The notes under the pieces were generated by a model, which saw only the letters and a program-made list of their open reading frames with translations, ran no database searches and was not told the origin of the DNA. Positions 1-11,738 of a stretch of 64,000 nucleotides of DNA are shown here, one piece after another. The position numbers and the translations under genes are program-made. Position 1 is the stretch's first letter. Each line of letters opens with the position of its first letter. This DNA comes from Mycolicibacterium elephantis DSM 44368 (GTDB lineage: Bacteria > Actinomycetota > Actinomycetes > Mycobacteriales > Mycobacteriaceae), in assembly GCF_004014805.1 (NCBI RefSeq), contig NZ_ATDN01000002.1, forward strand, positions 1 through 64,000, read 5' to 3'.

Positions 1-2012
1 CGGCACCCGCCGGCGGCTTCCGCGGCGGCGGCCCCGGGGGAGGTGGCTTCCGCGGTCGTCCCGGCGGCGGTGGCCGTCCCGGTCAGCGCGGGGGCGCGGC
101 CGGCGCCTTCGGCCGTCCGGGCGGTGCGCCCAAGCGCGGTCGCAAGTCGAAGCGGCAGAAGCGCCAGGAATACGACTCGATGCAGGCCCCGGTCGTCGGT
201 GGCGTGCGGTTGCCGCACGGCAACGGCGAGACGATCCGGCTGGCTCGCGGCGCGTCGCTGAGCGACTTCGCCGAGAAGATCAACGCCAACCCGGCCGCGC
301 TGGTCCAGGCGCTGTTCAACCTCGGCGAGATGGTCACCGCGACGCAGTCCGTCGGCGATGACACCCTCGAGCTGCTCGGCAGCGAGATGAACTACAAGGT
401 TCAGGTCGTCAGCCCCGAGGACGAGGACCGCGAACTGCTCGAGTCCTTCGACCTCACCTACGGCGAGGACGACGGCGACGAATCCGACCTCGTGAGCCGT
501 CCGCCGGTGGTGACCGTGATGGGTCACGTCGACCACGGCAAGACCCGCCTGCTGGACACCATCCGTAAGGCCAACGTCGGCGAGGAGGAGGCCGGCGGCA
601 TCACCCAGCACATCGGCGCCTACCAGGTCAGCGTCGAGCACGAGGGTGAGGAACGGCTGATCACCTTCATCGACACCCCGGGTCACGAGGCGTTCACCGC
701 GATGCGTGCCCGAGGCGCGAAGGCCACCGACATCGCCATCCTGGTGGTCGCCGCCGACGACGGCGTCATGCCGCAGACGGTGGAGGCCATCAACCACGCG
801 CAGGCCGCCGACGTGCCGATCGTGGTGGCGGTCAACAAGATCGACAAGGAAGGTGCCGACCCGGCCAAGATCCGTGCCCAGCTGACCGAATACGGTTTGG
901 TGGCCGAGGATTTCGGCGGCGACACCATGTTCGTCGACATCTCGGCCAAGCAGGGCACCAACATCGATCAGCTGCTCGAGGCCGTGCTGCTGACCGCCGA
1001 CGCCGCACTGGATCTGCGGGCCAACCCCGACATGGAGGCCCAGGGCGTGGCGATCGAGGCACACCTGGACCGCGGCCGCGGCCCGGTGGCGACCGTGCTC
1101 GTGCAGCGCGGCACGCTACGGGTCGGCGACTCGATCGTCGCCGGCGACGCGTACGGCCGCGTGCGCCGGATGGTCGACGAGCACGGCGAGGACGTCACCG
1201 AGGCCCTTCCGTCGCGGCCGGTGCAGGTCATCGGCTTCACGTCGGTGCCAGGCGCCGGTGACAACCTGCTGGTCGTCGACGAGGACCGCATCGCCCGCCA
1301 GATCGCCGACCGGCGCAACGCGCGCAAACGCAACGCGCTGGCCGCGCGTTCGCGCAAGCGCATCAGCCTGGAGGACCTGGACAAGGCGCTGAAGGAAACC
1401 AGCCAGCTGAACCTGATCCTCAAGGGCGACAACGCCGGTACGGTCGAAGCCCTCGAGGAGGCCCTGATGGGCATCGAGGTGGACGACGAGGTGCAGCTGC
1501 GCGTCATCGACCGCGGTGTCGGCGGCATCACCGAGACCAACGTCAACCTGGCGTCGGCCTCGGACGCGATCATCCTCGGGTTCAACGTGCGCGCCGAGGG
1601 CAAAGCGACCGAGCTGGCCAACCGCGAAGGTGTGGAGATCCGCTACTACTCGGTGATCTACCAGGCGATCGACGACATCGAGAAGGCCCTCAAGGGCATG
1701 CTCAAGCCGGTCTACGAGGAGCGCGAGCTCGGTCGTGCCGAGATCCGCGCGATCTTCCGGTCGTCGAAGGTCGGCAACATCGCCGGCTGCCTGGTCACCT
1801 CGGGCGTCGTGCGCCGCAACGCCAAGGCGCGGTTGCTGCGTGACAACGTCGTGGTCGCGGAGAACCTCACGGTGTCCTCGCTGCGTCGGGAGAAGGACGA
1901 CGTCACCGAGGTCCGCGAGGGCTACGAATGCGGCCTGACGTTGACGTACTCCGACATCAAGGAGGGCGACGTCATCGAGACATACGAGCTGGTCGAAAAA
2001 GAGAGGTCCTAG
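1..2012 (+). CDS. infB: Translation initiation factor IF-2 (5' end outside window)
   Basis: GTPase that places initiator tRNA on the 30S subunit and promotes subunit joining. About 669 codons are visible in the frame starting at nt 3; the start lies upstream. The visible N-terminal stretch is Gly/Arg-rich and Ala/Pro-rich, the disordered extension typical of actinobacterial IF-2. The G domain follows: GHVDHGKT (P loop, about nt 523-546), DTPGHE (G3), NKID (G4) and SAK (G5), then the beta-barrel domains and IF2 C-terminal domains. The stop codon abuts the rbfA ATG, so the two are co-translated. In M. tuberculosis the family is about 900 residues, so roughly a quarter is missing. Confidence 0.97.
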   Translation, partial: APAGGFRGGGPGGGGFRGRPGGGGRPGQRGGAAGAFGRPGGAPKRGRKSKRQKRQEYDSMQAPVVGGVRLPHGNGETIRLARGASLSDFAEKINANPAALVQALFNLGEMVTATQSVGDDTLELLGSEMNYKVQVVSPEDEDRELLESFDLTYGEDDGDESDLVSRPPVVTVMGHVDHGKTRLLDTIRKANVGEEEAGGITQHIGAYQVSVEHEGEERLITFIDTPGHEAFTAMRARGAKATDIAILVVAADDGVMPQTVEAINHAQAADVPIVVAVNKIDKEGADPAKIRAQLTEYGLVAEDFGGDTMFVDISAKQGTNIDQLLEAVLLTADAALDLRANPDMEAQGVAIEAHLDRGRGPVATVLVQRGTLRVGDSIVAGDAYGRVRRMVDEHGEDVTEALPSRPVQVIGFTSVPGAGDNLLVVDEDRIARQIADRRNARKRNALAARSRKRISLEDLDKALKETSQLNLILKGDNAGTVEALEEALMGIEVDDEVQLRVIDRGVGGITETNVNLASASDAIILGFNVRAEGKATELANREGVEIRYYSVIYQAIDDIEKALKGMLKPVYEERELGRAEIRAIFRSSKVGNIAGCLVTSGVVRRNAKARLLRDNVVVAENLTVSSLRREKDDVTEVREGYECGLTLTYSDIKEGDVIETYELVEKERS

Positions 2013-4819
<2,807 letters not shown>

Positions 4820-4844
4820 CTTTTCGGCGCCGCCCCCTTTTTCG

Positions 4845-4904
4845 GCGAGCGTGCGTGTCTGCGGGCGACACGCCGGGTTCTTTCGCGAGTTTACGCACGC
4901 TCGC
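4845..4904. repeat. Palindromic intergenic repeat, copy A
   Basis: 60-nt inverted repeat with perfect 11-bp arms (GCGAGCGTGCG at 4845-4855, CGCACGCTCGC at 4894-4904) and an inner CGACACGCCG segment. It sits between the converging dinF and methyltransferase genes. Copy B at 5494-5551 is the same element in reverse orientation. Probably a REP-like element or bidirectional terminator; no transposase is associated. Confidence 0.85.
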
Positions 4905-4917
4905 AGCGCCTGCGGGA

Positions 4918-5481
4918 TCAGGGGATCCGGGCGATCGCGGCCCAGCCGAACTCGGTCGTCTTCACCGAGACGTCCCCGAACCCGGCCGCGCCCAACCGAT
5001 CCGGCAGCGTCGTCGGATCCACCGGGTTGTACGTGTCGCCCTCGTGCGCGGCGGCCAGCTCGTCGCTGCCGAGGCTGTCGCTGGCGACCAGTGCCGCCCC
5101 GGGCCGCAGCACACGGGCGACCTCGGCGAACAGCCGGTCCTGCAGCTCGGCGGTGGGCATATGGTGAAGCATCGTGAAACATGCTGCGCCGGTGAAGGTT
5201 TGGTCGGCAAAGGCCAGCTGCGTCGCGTCGCCGTTGATGATCTTCACCGACGGGGTGTCGGCGAAGCGGTCGGTGAGCATCGCGGCGAGCTTGTCGTCGA
5301 TCTCCACCGACGTCACCCGGGCGGCGACCTGGCCGAGGACGTCGGTGGTGGCGCCGTAACCCGGGCCGACCTCGAGCACGTTGTCACCGAGGTCGGTTTC
5401 GCCAAGCGCCCACGGCAGGATCACCTCGCGGATCAGCTGTCGCCATTCGTCGCTGCCGCAGTACTCGTGCAGTTCGTTCAC
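4918..5481 (-). CDS. Class I SAM-dependent methyltransferase
   Basis: 187 residues from a GTG start. Rossmann-type methyltransferase: motif I VLEVGPGYG (about residues 36-44), an acidic loop ending beta-2 in TSVEIDD that should bind the SAM ribose, INGDATQLAF, and the post-motif segment CFTMLHHM. The substrate cannot be inferred; the family includes small-molecule and quinone methyltransferases. The gene is bracketed by inverted copies of a palindromic repeat (4845-4904 and 5494-5551), the second only 12 nt before the start codon, which makes it look like a cassette. Confidence 0.85.
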   Translation of the reverse strand: MNELHEYCGSDEWRQLIREVILPWALGETDLGDNVLEVGPGYGATTDVLGQVAARVTSVEIDDKLAAMLTDRFADTPSVKIINGDATQLAFADQTFTGAACFTMLHHMPTAELQDRLFAEVARVLRPGAALVASDSLGSDELAAAHEGDTYNPVDPTTLPDRLGAAGFGDVSVKTTEFGWAAIARIP

Positions 5482-5493
5482 GACCGCAGCCTA

Positions 5494-5551
5494 CGAGCGT
5501 GCGCGAAATCGCGAAAGAACTCGGCGTGTCGCCCTCAGACGCGCACGCTCG
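5494..5551. repeat. Palindromic intergenic repeat, copy B (inverted relative to copy A)
   Basis: 58-nt inverted repeat with perfect 12-bp arms (CGAGCGTGCGCG at 5494-5505, CGCGCACGCTCG at 5540-5551). Its reverse complement matches copy A along its whole length with roughly seven or eight mismatches by eye, and the TTCGGC flank is shared. It lies between the echA16 stop and the methyltransferase start. Confidence 0.85.
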
Positions 5552-5575
5552 CGCCGAATCCAAATGGGGAAAACA

Positions 5576-6343
5576 TCAGCGGACTTGGGAGCGGCCTCGC
5601 TGCAGCACGGCGTCGCGGTTGGCGGCGATGTCGTCGCCGCTGGCCGTGCGCATCCACTCCCGCGCCGAGGCCGCCTCGATCCACAACCCCTCGTTCGTCT
5701 GCGCCTCGTCGATTCGGTGGTACGACGCCAGCAGCGCCCGCACCGCCCGCTGGTTGTTGCCGACGATCGACGCCGCCACCCGCCGCGCGGTCGGCAGCAA
5801 CTCGTCGTGCGGCACCACCTCGGTGACCAGCCCCGCGCGCAGCGCGTCGGCGGCCGAGAGGTAGTCACCGGTCAGGCTCATCCGCCGGGCCATCCCGACC
5901 CCGACCTTCTGCGGCAGCCGCACCGACAGCCCCCAGGTCGGCAGCAGCCCGACGCGGGCGTGGGTGTCGGCGAAGCGGGCCTGGTCGGAGGCGACCAGGA
6001 TGTCGCAGTACAGCGCGATCTCCAGGCCACCGGTCACCGCGGCGCCGTTGATCGCGCCGATCACCGGCTTGGTCATCGCCGGCCACTTCGGCGAGATGTC
6101 GGGCAGGTCCGTGGTTCCGCCGAGCTCCTTGAGATCGAGGCCCGCGCAGAACACCGGATCGGCGCCGGTGACGATCACGACGTCGACGTCGTCGTCGGCC
6201 TCGGCGTCACCCAGCGCGCCGAAGAAGCGTTTGCGCAGCTCAGCCGACAGTGCGTTGCGGGACTGCGGCCGGTTGAGCGTCAACGTGCGCACGCGGTCCA
6301 CGGTGTCGATGAGCAAGATGTCCGGCGTTTCTGAGGTGACCAT
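5576..6343 (-). CDS. echA16: Enoyl-CoA hydratase/isomerase, EchA16-like
   Basis: Crotonase-fold protein of 255 residues, orthologous to Rv2831 by sequence character and position near dinF. Oxyanion-hole segments are visible: CAGLDLKE and INGAAVTGGLEIAL. The usual catalytic glutamates of true hydratases are not obvious at the helix after PTWGLSVRLP, so the exact reaction (hydratase, isomerase or other acyl-CoA chemistry) is uncertain. Start ATG 6343 was chosen over ATG 6355 because it lies 7 nt from a TATGTT -10 hexamer, giving a leaderless mRNA. Divergent from the DUF2277 gene, with which it shares a 23-bp promoter region. Confidence 0.88.
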   Translation of the reverse strand: MVTSETPDILLIDTVDRVRTLTLNRPQSRNALSAELRKRFFGALGDAEADDDVDVVIVTGADPVFCAGLDLKELGGTTDLPDISPKWPAMTKPVIGAINGAAVTGGLEIALYCDILVASDQARFADTHARVGLLPTWGLSVRLPQKVGVGMARRMSLTGDYLSAADALRAGLVTEVVPHDELLPTARRVAASIVGNNQRAVRALLASYHRIDEAQTNEGLWIEAASAREWMRTASGDDIAANRDAVLQRGRSQVR

Positions 6344-6350
6344 GCCGCTG

Positions 6351-6360
6351 AACATATCGT
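6351..6360. promoter_or_regulatory. Bidirectional promoter: two overlapping -10 hexamers
   Basis: The decamer AACATATCGT carries TATGTT on the minus strand (6356-6351, 7 nt before the echA16 ATG) and TATCGT on the plus strand (6355-6360, 6 nt before the DUF2277 ATG). The hexamers share two base pairs. Both genes would be transcribed without a leader. Inferred from the TANNNT rule for mycobacterial promoters. Confidence 0.7.
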
Positions 6361-6366
6361 GGAGCC

Positions 6367-6639
6367 ATGTGCCGAAACATCACCGAGCTACGCGGCCTGC
6401 AGCCGGCCGCGACCGCCGAGGAGATCGAGGCGGCCGCGCGCCAGTACATCCGCAAGGTCAGCGGCATCACCCGGCCCACCGCGGCCAATGCCGACGCCTT
6501 TGAGGCCGCGGTCGCCGAGGTCGCCGAAACCACCACGCGGCTGCTGGCGGGGCTGCCGCCGCGACGCCAACCGCCCAAGACCGTGCCGCCGCTGCGCAGG
6601 CCCGAGGTGCGGGCGCGCCTCGCCGCCAAGGCGCCGTGA
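6367..6639 (+). CDS. DUF2277 family protein
   Basis: 90 residues opening with MCRNITELRGL, the hallmark start of DUF2277, followed by a helical, Ala-rich body and a basic Pro/Arg-rich tail. Function unknown for the family. It has the plus-strand half of the bidirectional promoter at 6351-6360 and its stop overlaps the GTG of the next gene, so the two form an operon. Confidence 0.85.
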   Translation: MCRNITELRGLQPAATAEEIEAAARQYIRKVSGITRPTAANADAFEAAVAEVAETTTRLLAGLPPRRQPPKTVPPLRRPEVRARLAAKAP

Positions 6640-7184
6640 CCCGGCCCGCGCTCAAGGAGTGGAGCGCGGCGGTGCACGCGTTGCTCGACGGCAGGCAGAC
6701 CGTGCTGCTGCGCAAGGGCGGCATCCACGAAAAGCGGTTCGCGGTCACCGCGTCGCGGTTCCTGCTGTTCCCGACCGTCGCGCACAGCCACGCCGAACGG
6801 GTGCGGTCCGAGCATCGCGAACTGCTCGACGCCGCGGCCGCCGACAGCACCGAGGACTCGGTGGTGATCCGCGCCGGCGCCCGCGTCGTCGCGGCGGTCG
6901 AAGTCAACCAGCCCGAAGCGCTGGAAGACATTGCGCCACTGCATATCTGGACCGACGAATCGGTGCGCGCCGATCGGCTCGACTTTCGGCCCAAGCATCG
7001 CCTCACGGTCCTGGTGGTGCAAGCGAGCCCGCTGGCCGAGCCGCTGCGGCTGCCCCGCACACCCGACTACGCCGGTTGCATCAGCTGGGTGTCACTGCCG
7101 GTCGACACGAGCTGGGCCGAGCCGGTACACGACGACGCCACGCTGGCCGAGGTGGCCGAGCGTGTGCGCCGCTCAGTCGGCTGA
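6636..7184 (+). CDS. DUF1802 family protein
   Basis: 182 residues. Features typical of DUF1802: N-terminal LKEWSAAVHALLDGRQTVLLRKGGI followed by a conserved FLLFPTVAHSH segment and a C-terminal CISWVSLP motif. No catalytic signature is known and no function is established. The GTG start overlaps the preceding stop (GTGA). Its 3' end overlaps the 3' end of the convergent hydrolase gene by 12 nt. Written motif fragments are only short parts of the domain. Confidence 0.82.
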   Translation: MTRPALKEWSAAVHALLDGRQTVLLRKGGIHEKRFAVTASRFLLFPTVAHSHAERVRSEHRELLDAAAADSTEDSVVIRAGARVVAAVEVNQPEALEDIAPLHIWTDESVRADRLDFRPKHRLTVLVVQASPLAEPLRLPRTPDYAGCISWVSLPVDTSWAEPVHDDATLAEVAERVRRSVG

Positions 7185-8846
7185 CGGCGGCCGTGATCCG
7201 GCGGGCAGCACCAGCCGCGACGCGCCGTCCCCGAGGTGCACCGTATGGGTGGCTGGTACCAGTCGGCGGCTCGACAGGACCGGCTCGTCGGTGCCCAGGT
7301 TGCGCACGAAACGCGGATGCGATCCACCCGCGACCAGCACCCGGATGCGTGATCCGGCGCGGAACCGATGCGCGATCGCATCGAGCTCGATGCGCACCGT
7401 CGCGGAATCCGGTGCGCCCCTGACGTATCCGTCGCTGACGTTTCGGGACCGACCCTTGGCGTCGACCTCGCTGATCCGGACGAACAGATCGTTGTGCGGG
7501 TTGTCGCAGCTGTGGGCCAGCTCGAGGACCGGCGTGCCGGCGACGTACAGGTCGGCGGGCAGCCGGTCACCGGTGAAGCTGAGCACGTCGGGGCGCTGCG
7601 CCAGCCTGTCGTCCCTGCGGTAGCCGCCTTCGGGTGCGAGCAGCCGCCCGCCGATGGTCGGGGTCGGGTCGGCGGGATCGTAGGTGAACGTCGACGGCGA
7701 CGCGGTTTCCGGTGGCACCGTGTCGCCGAGCCGGCCGCCGGGCTGCAGATATCGCACCACCTCGGGCATGGCCGGCGGCCACTGCGGCAGGTCGGTCCAG
7801 CCCGCACCGTTGACGTGGATGCGCACCGGTTGGGGCCGGGTGCTGGGGCGGCCCGCGAGATGGCTGCCGAGCCAGTCCAGCGATTCGCGGATGACGGTCG
7901 GGGCCGCCTTGGTCGTCAGGTGCGTGTGCGTCCACGGCCCGAGGGTCAGCCCGACCTCGACGCCGCGCTCGTGCAGGCGCTGATACTGCGTCATCGTCTG
8001 CTCGAGAAACAGGTCCTGCCAGCCGCTGATGAGCAGCACCGGAATCTCGGCGCGCTCCAGCGCCTGATGCAGCCGCATCGACGACCAGTACGGGTCGTTC
8101 GGCTCGGTGTGCGCCAACCAGTCCTCGAACCACGACGCGCCCGTGCCCAGCAGCTTGCGGGCGGCGTCGCCGAGCGGCAGTCCGCTAGTGGCGCGCGCCA
8201 GCGCGCGGCGGGCGTTGAGCTGCCTGATGAGCAGCCGGATCCGGGCCGGGTCCTGCTGACGGGCGACCAGGTCGCTCCAGCCGAGAAAGTCGTTGAGGCC
8301 GAACGAACCCGGCCCCCAACGCGGTCCGCTGGTGTCGTGCGGCCCGACGGTGATGACGGCGGCCTTCATCTCCGGTGGCGGGTCGACCAGCAGCGCCCAC
8401 TGGGTGAAACCCAGATACGACAGCCCGATGGTGCCGAACGAACCGGTGAACCAAGGCTGTTCGCGCAGCCACGCCACGGTGTCGGCGCCGTCGGTGATCT
8501 CGTGCGACATCGGGGTGAACTCGCCCCCAGAGCCGTAGGTGCCGCGCACGCTCTGGAGGAGCACGTGATAGCCGCGGGCGGCATACACCCCCGCGAACAG
8601 TGCCGAGAACGGAAAGCCCCGGCCGTAAGGACACCGGACCAGCAGGGTACCGGCCGGGTCGGGCGTCGCGGGCGCATAGTGGTCGGCCACCAACTCCACC
8701 CCGTCGCGCATCGGCACCCGCACCCGGGTCACGGTGAAATCCGCCGTGTGCGGCGGCAGGCGCAGCAGGCGCGCCGCCGTGCGTCCGGCCAGCCGGCTGG
8801 CTTTCGAGCGGGGTTTAGCGATTGCTGGGGAGGAGACTACGGTCAC
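7173..8846 (-). CDS. CocE/NonD family hydrolase (X-Pro dipeptidyl-peptidase-like)
   Basis: 557 residues, resembling Rv2800. Alpha/beta-hydrolase N-terminal domain with nucleophile elbow GLSYLG (Ser about 143), RGTYGSGG as the loop typical of CocE/NonD enzymes, acid in ISGWQDLF and histidine in GPWTHTH; then a jelly-roll C-terminal domain ending in SRLVLP. Likely an esterase or amidase on small acyl substrates; natural substrate unknown. No clear signal peptide. The GTG start overlaps the tetR stop by 4 nt, so the two genes are one operon under TetR control. Confidence 0.87.
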   Translation of the reverse strand: MTVVSSPAIAKPRSKASRLAGRTAARLLRLPPHTADFTVTRVRVPMRDGVELVADHYAPATPDPAGTLLVRCPYGRGFPFSALFAGVYAARGYHVLLQSVRGTYGSGGEFTPMSHEITDGADTVAWLREQPWFTGSFGTIGLSYLGFTQWALLVDPPPEMKAAVITVGPHDTSGPRWGPGSFGLNDFLGWSDLVARQQDPARIRLLIRQLNARRALARATSGLPLGDAARKLLGTGASWFEDWLAHTEPNDPYWSSMRLHQALERAEIPVLLISGWQDLFLEQTMTQYQRLHERGVEVGLTLGPWTHTHLTTKAAPTVIRESLDWLGSHLAGRPSTRPQPVRIHVNGAGWTDLPQWPPAMPEVVRYLQPGGRLGDTVPPETASPSTFTYDPADPTPTIGGRLLAPEGGYRRDDRLAQRPDVLSFTGDRLPADLYVAGTPVLELAHSCDNPHNDLFVRISEVDAKGRSRNVSDGYVRGAPDSATVRIELDAIAHRFRAGSRIRVLVAGGSHPRFVRNLGTDEPVLSSRRLVPATHTVHLGDGASRLVLPAGSRPPSAD

Positions 8847-9475
8847 TCCACAGAGGTTATACAGGGGTCAGCGTCGTCAGGCTGAATCGCCTTCACCACC
8901 TGGGCCATCAGCCACTCGATCGCGCCGGTGGCGTCCTCCCCGCGCAACCCCCACCCGCCGACGAGCCGTTCGTAGGACGCCGGACTCCACAGCACGTCGA
9001 GCAACCCGGCCATCGTGTTCCGCTGCGCGTCCGGCAGTTCGGGGGCCGCCTCCGACACCACGCGCCGCAGCGCCTCGCGTCGGCGCTCATCTGAGCTGAC
9101 GAACGCCGAATCGCGGGGTGTCGGAAGCGATTCCCGGACCGAGAACCGCTGCAGGGACGCGAAGACGCGCCGGGTCACCTCGCCGAGATTGGCGAGGGTG
9201 ACGTCCTCGTAGCGCACGCCCGCCTCGGCCTCGAGTCGCGCCATCACCGCGTCGTGCAGATGGCGTTCGGTGGGGAAGTGCCGGTACACCGTGCGCTCGC
9301 CCACGCCCGCGCGCTCGGCCACCGCGCGGAACGTCAGCCCGCGCCAGTCCCAGCTCTCGAACTCGTGCACCAACTCGCTGCCCGCGGCGACGATGCGTTC
9401 GCGGGTCTGGGCGGCCTTCTGTGCGCGGGCCCGGTTGTCGTAGGCGCGGCGCGGGACCGTTGACGAATCGACCAT
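8843..9475 (-). CDS. TetR/AcrR family transcriptional regulator
   Basis: 210 residues with an N-terminal TetR helix-turn-helix (TFRAVAERAGVGERTVYRHF, about residues 47-66) and a divergent ligand-binding C-terminal domain. First gene of a two-gene operon with the CocE hydrolase. A near-perfect palindrome begins 3 bp upstream of its ATG and covers candidate -10 elements of both this gene and the divergent sulfotransferase, so it probably represses itself and both operons. The ligand is unknown; substrates of the hydrolase or sulfotransferase are candidates. Confidence 0.9.
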   Translation of the reverse strand: MVDSSTVPRRAYDNRARAQKAAQTRERIVAAGSELVHEFESWDWRGLTFRAVAERAGVGERTVYRHFPTERHLHDAVMARLEAEAGVRYEDVTLANLGEVTRRVFASLQRFSVRESLPTPRDSAFVSSDERRREALRRVVSEAAPELPDAQRNTMAGLLDVLWSPASYERLVGGWGLRGEDATGAIEWLMAQVVKAIQPDDADPCITSVE

Positions 9476-9477
9476 AA

Positions 9478-9499
9478 TCGTGACAGTGTACTGTCACGA
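9478..9499. promoter_or_regulatory. TetR operator overlapping divergent -10 elements
   Basis: Perfect inverted repeat with 10-bp arms (TCGTGACAGT at 9478-9487, ACTGTCACGA at 9490-9499) and a 2-bp spacer. The centre contains TACTGT on the plus strand (9489-9494) and TACACT on the minus strand (9490-9485), both acceptable -10 hexamers for the two divergent operons. The size and symmetry suit a TetR-family dimer. Confidence 0.75.
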
Positions 9500-9516
9500 A
9501 TTCGTGGGAGGTCACT

Positions 9517-10653
9517 GTGGCATCAGCGAAGGAGCTGATGGCGGCAGCCGTCAGCCGCACCGGCTGCGACGACTTCGGTGACGGCGCCTTCCGCGAGGGG
9601 CTGGAGCTACTCACCGGTGCGCTGCGGGACGAGGCCCGGCTCAACCCGCGCGGAGAAGGGTTCATCTACCAACGCATCGGGCTGCACCTGTGTCAGCGGC
9701 TGCAGGTGGAGCACTGGTATCGCCGGCATCCCGAGATCGACGACGAGCGCATCGTCGCGCCGCTGTTCGGGCTCGGTCTGCCGCGCACCGGCTCCACCGC
9801 GCTGTCGTTTCTGCTCGCCCAGGACCCGCAGGTGCGGTATCTGCGCAGCTGGGAGTCCGCGCAGCCGTGCCCGCCGCCGTCGACCGTCACCGGCGACGAC
9901 CCGCGCATCCCGCCCGACCAGCGCGCGCCGATCGCCGGCAGCCGCCGCCACGTCCCCAACGACGTGCACGGGCCGATGGAATGCCTGGAGTTGATGGCGC
10001 TCGACTTCAAGTCACAGATCTTCCAGGCCTACGCACAGATCCCGTCCTATTCCGAATGGCTGGTCGACCAAGCCGATTTCACGTCCACCTACCGCTACCA
10101 ACTGCGCGTGCTCAAGCTGCTGCAGTGGGGCCAGCGCACCCGGCGGTGGCGGTTGAAGTCGCCTGCGCACGTGCTCTCGCTGCCCTATCTGAACGGGGTG
10201 TTCCCCGACGCCCGGTTCGTGATGACGCACCGCGACCCCACCGACGTGATGCTGTCGGTGGCCGACGTGTACGCCGACATCGCCGGCGGGTTCACCGATC
10301 ACCTCGACACCCGCTACCTCGGCCGGCTCAACGTCGCCCAGTGGTCGACGGGCATGCGGCGGGTCATGGCGTTTCGTGCCGGCGGTGCCGAAGACCGCTT
10401 CTACGACATCGACTTTCGCGCGATGCAGGACGACCCCGTCGGCGAAGTGACCAGACTGTACGCGTGGCTCGGTGAACCGGTCTCCGAGGAGTTCACCGCA
10501 CGGATGCGGGCGTGGTGGGCGGAGAACGCCGAGAAACGCGAACCTCATCCGAAGTCGGATCCCGAGGTGTTCGGGTTGGACGCCGACGCGATCCGGCCGT
10601 TGTTCGCCGACTACGTCAACCGCCACGTGCCCGCGGAAGGGGAACGCGCATGA
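9517..10653 (+). CDS. Sulfotransferase family protein
   Basis: 378 residues of the mycobacterial Stf family, which moves sulfate from PAPS to hydroxyl groups of lipids or small molecules. Two PAPS sites are visible: the 5'-phosphosulfate loop GLPRTGSTAL (about residues 87-96) and the 3'-phosphate segment RFVMTHRDPTDVMLS. The GTG start has GGAGG at good distance upstream. It is divergent from tetR across a shared operator and overlaps the next gene (ATGA). The acceptor is unknown. Confidence 0.88.
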   Translation: MASAKELMAAAVSRTGCDDFGDGAFREGLELLTGALRDEARLNPRGEGFIYQRIGLHLCQRLQVEHWYRRHPEIDDERIVAPLFGLGLPRTGSTALSFLLAQDPQVRYLRSWESAQPCPPPSTVTGDDPRIPPDQRAPIAGSRRHVPNDVHGPMECLELMALDFKSQIFQAYAQIPSYSEWLVDQADFTSTYRYQLRVLKLLQWGQRTRRWRLKSPAHVLSLPYLNGVFPDARFVMTHRDPTDVMLSVADVYADIAGGFTDHLDTRYLGRLNVAQWSTGMRRVMAFRAGGAEDRFYDIDFRAMQDDPVGEVTRLYAWLGEPVSEEFTARMRAWWAENAEKREPHPKSDPEVFGLDADAIRPLFADYVNRHVPAEGERA

Positions 10654-11738
10654 CGACTCCCAGTGCCGGCGACCTGAGCGGCGGCATCGACCCCGCCCGT
10701 GAGTTCGTGTTCGCCACCCGCCCGGACAACCCGGAGATGCGGGATTCGGTGAGCTTCTGGGTGTTTGACGACGGTGGCGAGGTCGGACTGCCCCGCATCG
10801 GGATCGAGGCGGTCGCGTCGAGCTGGGAATCGCACAGCGTGCAAGTCAATGTCGCGTTCGCCGACGGCACGGTGTACCGGTTGCGCGACGACGCCGCGAG
10901 CAGGCCGGTCGAGGGCGCGACGGGTGAGCCGACGGTGCTGGGTGCCGGTCCGCTCGCCTTCGAATGCGTGGCTCCGTTCGACGTGTGGACCATGACCTTC
11001 GACGGGCAGGCGGTGCAGACGTCGTCGGCCGAGCTGGCCGCGGGACGCAAGGACGGTCCGCTCGTCGATCTTCGGTTCGAGGTCGAGGCCACGATGGCGG
11101 TGCCGCCGTGGGTTCAGGGCGCGATGCACGCCGCTGCCGAAAAGCAGTTGAGGACGACGGTCGTCGGTGACCTCATGGGCGGCGCGCGCTACGAACAGCT
11201 CTTCCGGGCGACGGGCACGGTAACCGTGGCCGGCCGGCGGCACGCGATCTCCGGCAGCGGGTTGCGGATCCGGCGCCAGGGGGTGCGACGGCTGGAAGGT
11301 TTCTGGGGGCACTGCTGGCAGTCGGCGGTGTTCGACAGCGGCCGGGCGTTCGGCTACATCGCCTATCCGCCGCGACCCGACGGCCAGCCGAACTACAACG
11401 AGGGCTACCTGTACCTCGGCGCCGAGGCGGGCGACGGCAAGCTCATTCCCGCGCGCGTCGTCGAGGCGCCGTGGCTCCGCCGGTTGCAGGCCCGCGGCGA
11501 GGACGTCTCCGTGGTGCTGGAAACCGACCGCGGCACCGTGCGGATCGAGGGCGAAACCGTGTTATCCACCCACGACATCACCGATCCCAGCGAGATCCCC
11601 GCCGAGCACCTCGCCAAGATGGCCGACTGGAGCTTCCCGGCGCTGCAGCAGGCGGGCGCGCGGTACCGCTGGGACGGTGAGGAGACGATCGGCATGCTTG
11701 AGCGCTCCAGCCCCACCGACCAGCTGGACGACCGCTAG
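10650..11738 (+). CDS. Conserved protein of the DUF7064/DUF7065 type
   Basis: 362 residues from ATG 10650, which overlaps the sulfotransferase stop; the longer open frame upstream lies inside that gene. No signal peptide or membrane segment. The sequence is beta-rich with conserved WESHSVQVNV, GSGLRIRRQGVRR and GFWGHCWQSAVF segments, reminiscent of the two-domain barrel proteins found beside sulfotransferases and steroid genes in mycobacteria. Assignment to DUF7064/7065 is from memory. It probably acts with the sulfotransferase on a hydrophobic substrate; that is inference from operon membership. Confidence 0.7.
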   Translation: MTTPSAGDLSGGIDPAREFVFATRPDNPEMRDSVSFWVFDDGGEVGLPRIGIEAVASSWESHSVQVNVAFADGTVYRLRDDAASRPVEGATGEPTVLGAGPLAFECVAPFDVWTMTFDGQAVQTSSAELAAGRKDGPLVDLRFEVEATMAVPPWVQGAMHAAAEKQLRTTVVGDLMGGARYEQLFRATGTVTVAGRRHAISGSGLRIRRQGVRRLEGFWGHCWQSAVFDSGRAFGYIAYPPRPDGQPNYNEGYLYLGAEAGDGKLIPARVVEAPWLRRLQARGEDVSVVLETDRGTVRIEGETVLSTHDITDPSEIPAEHLAKMADWSFPALQQAGARYRWDGEETIGMLERSSPTDQLDDR

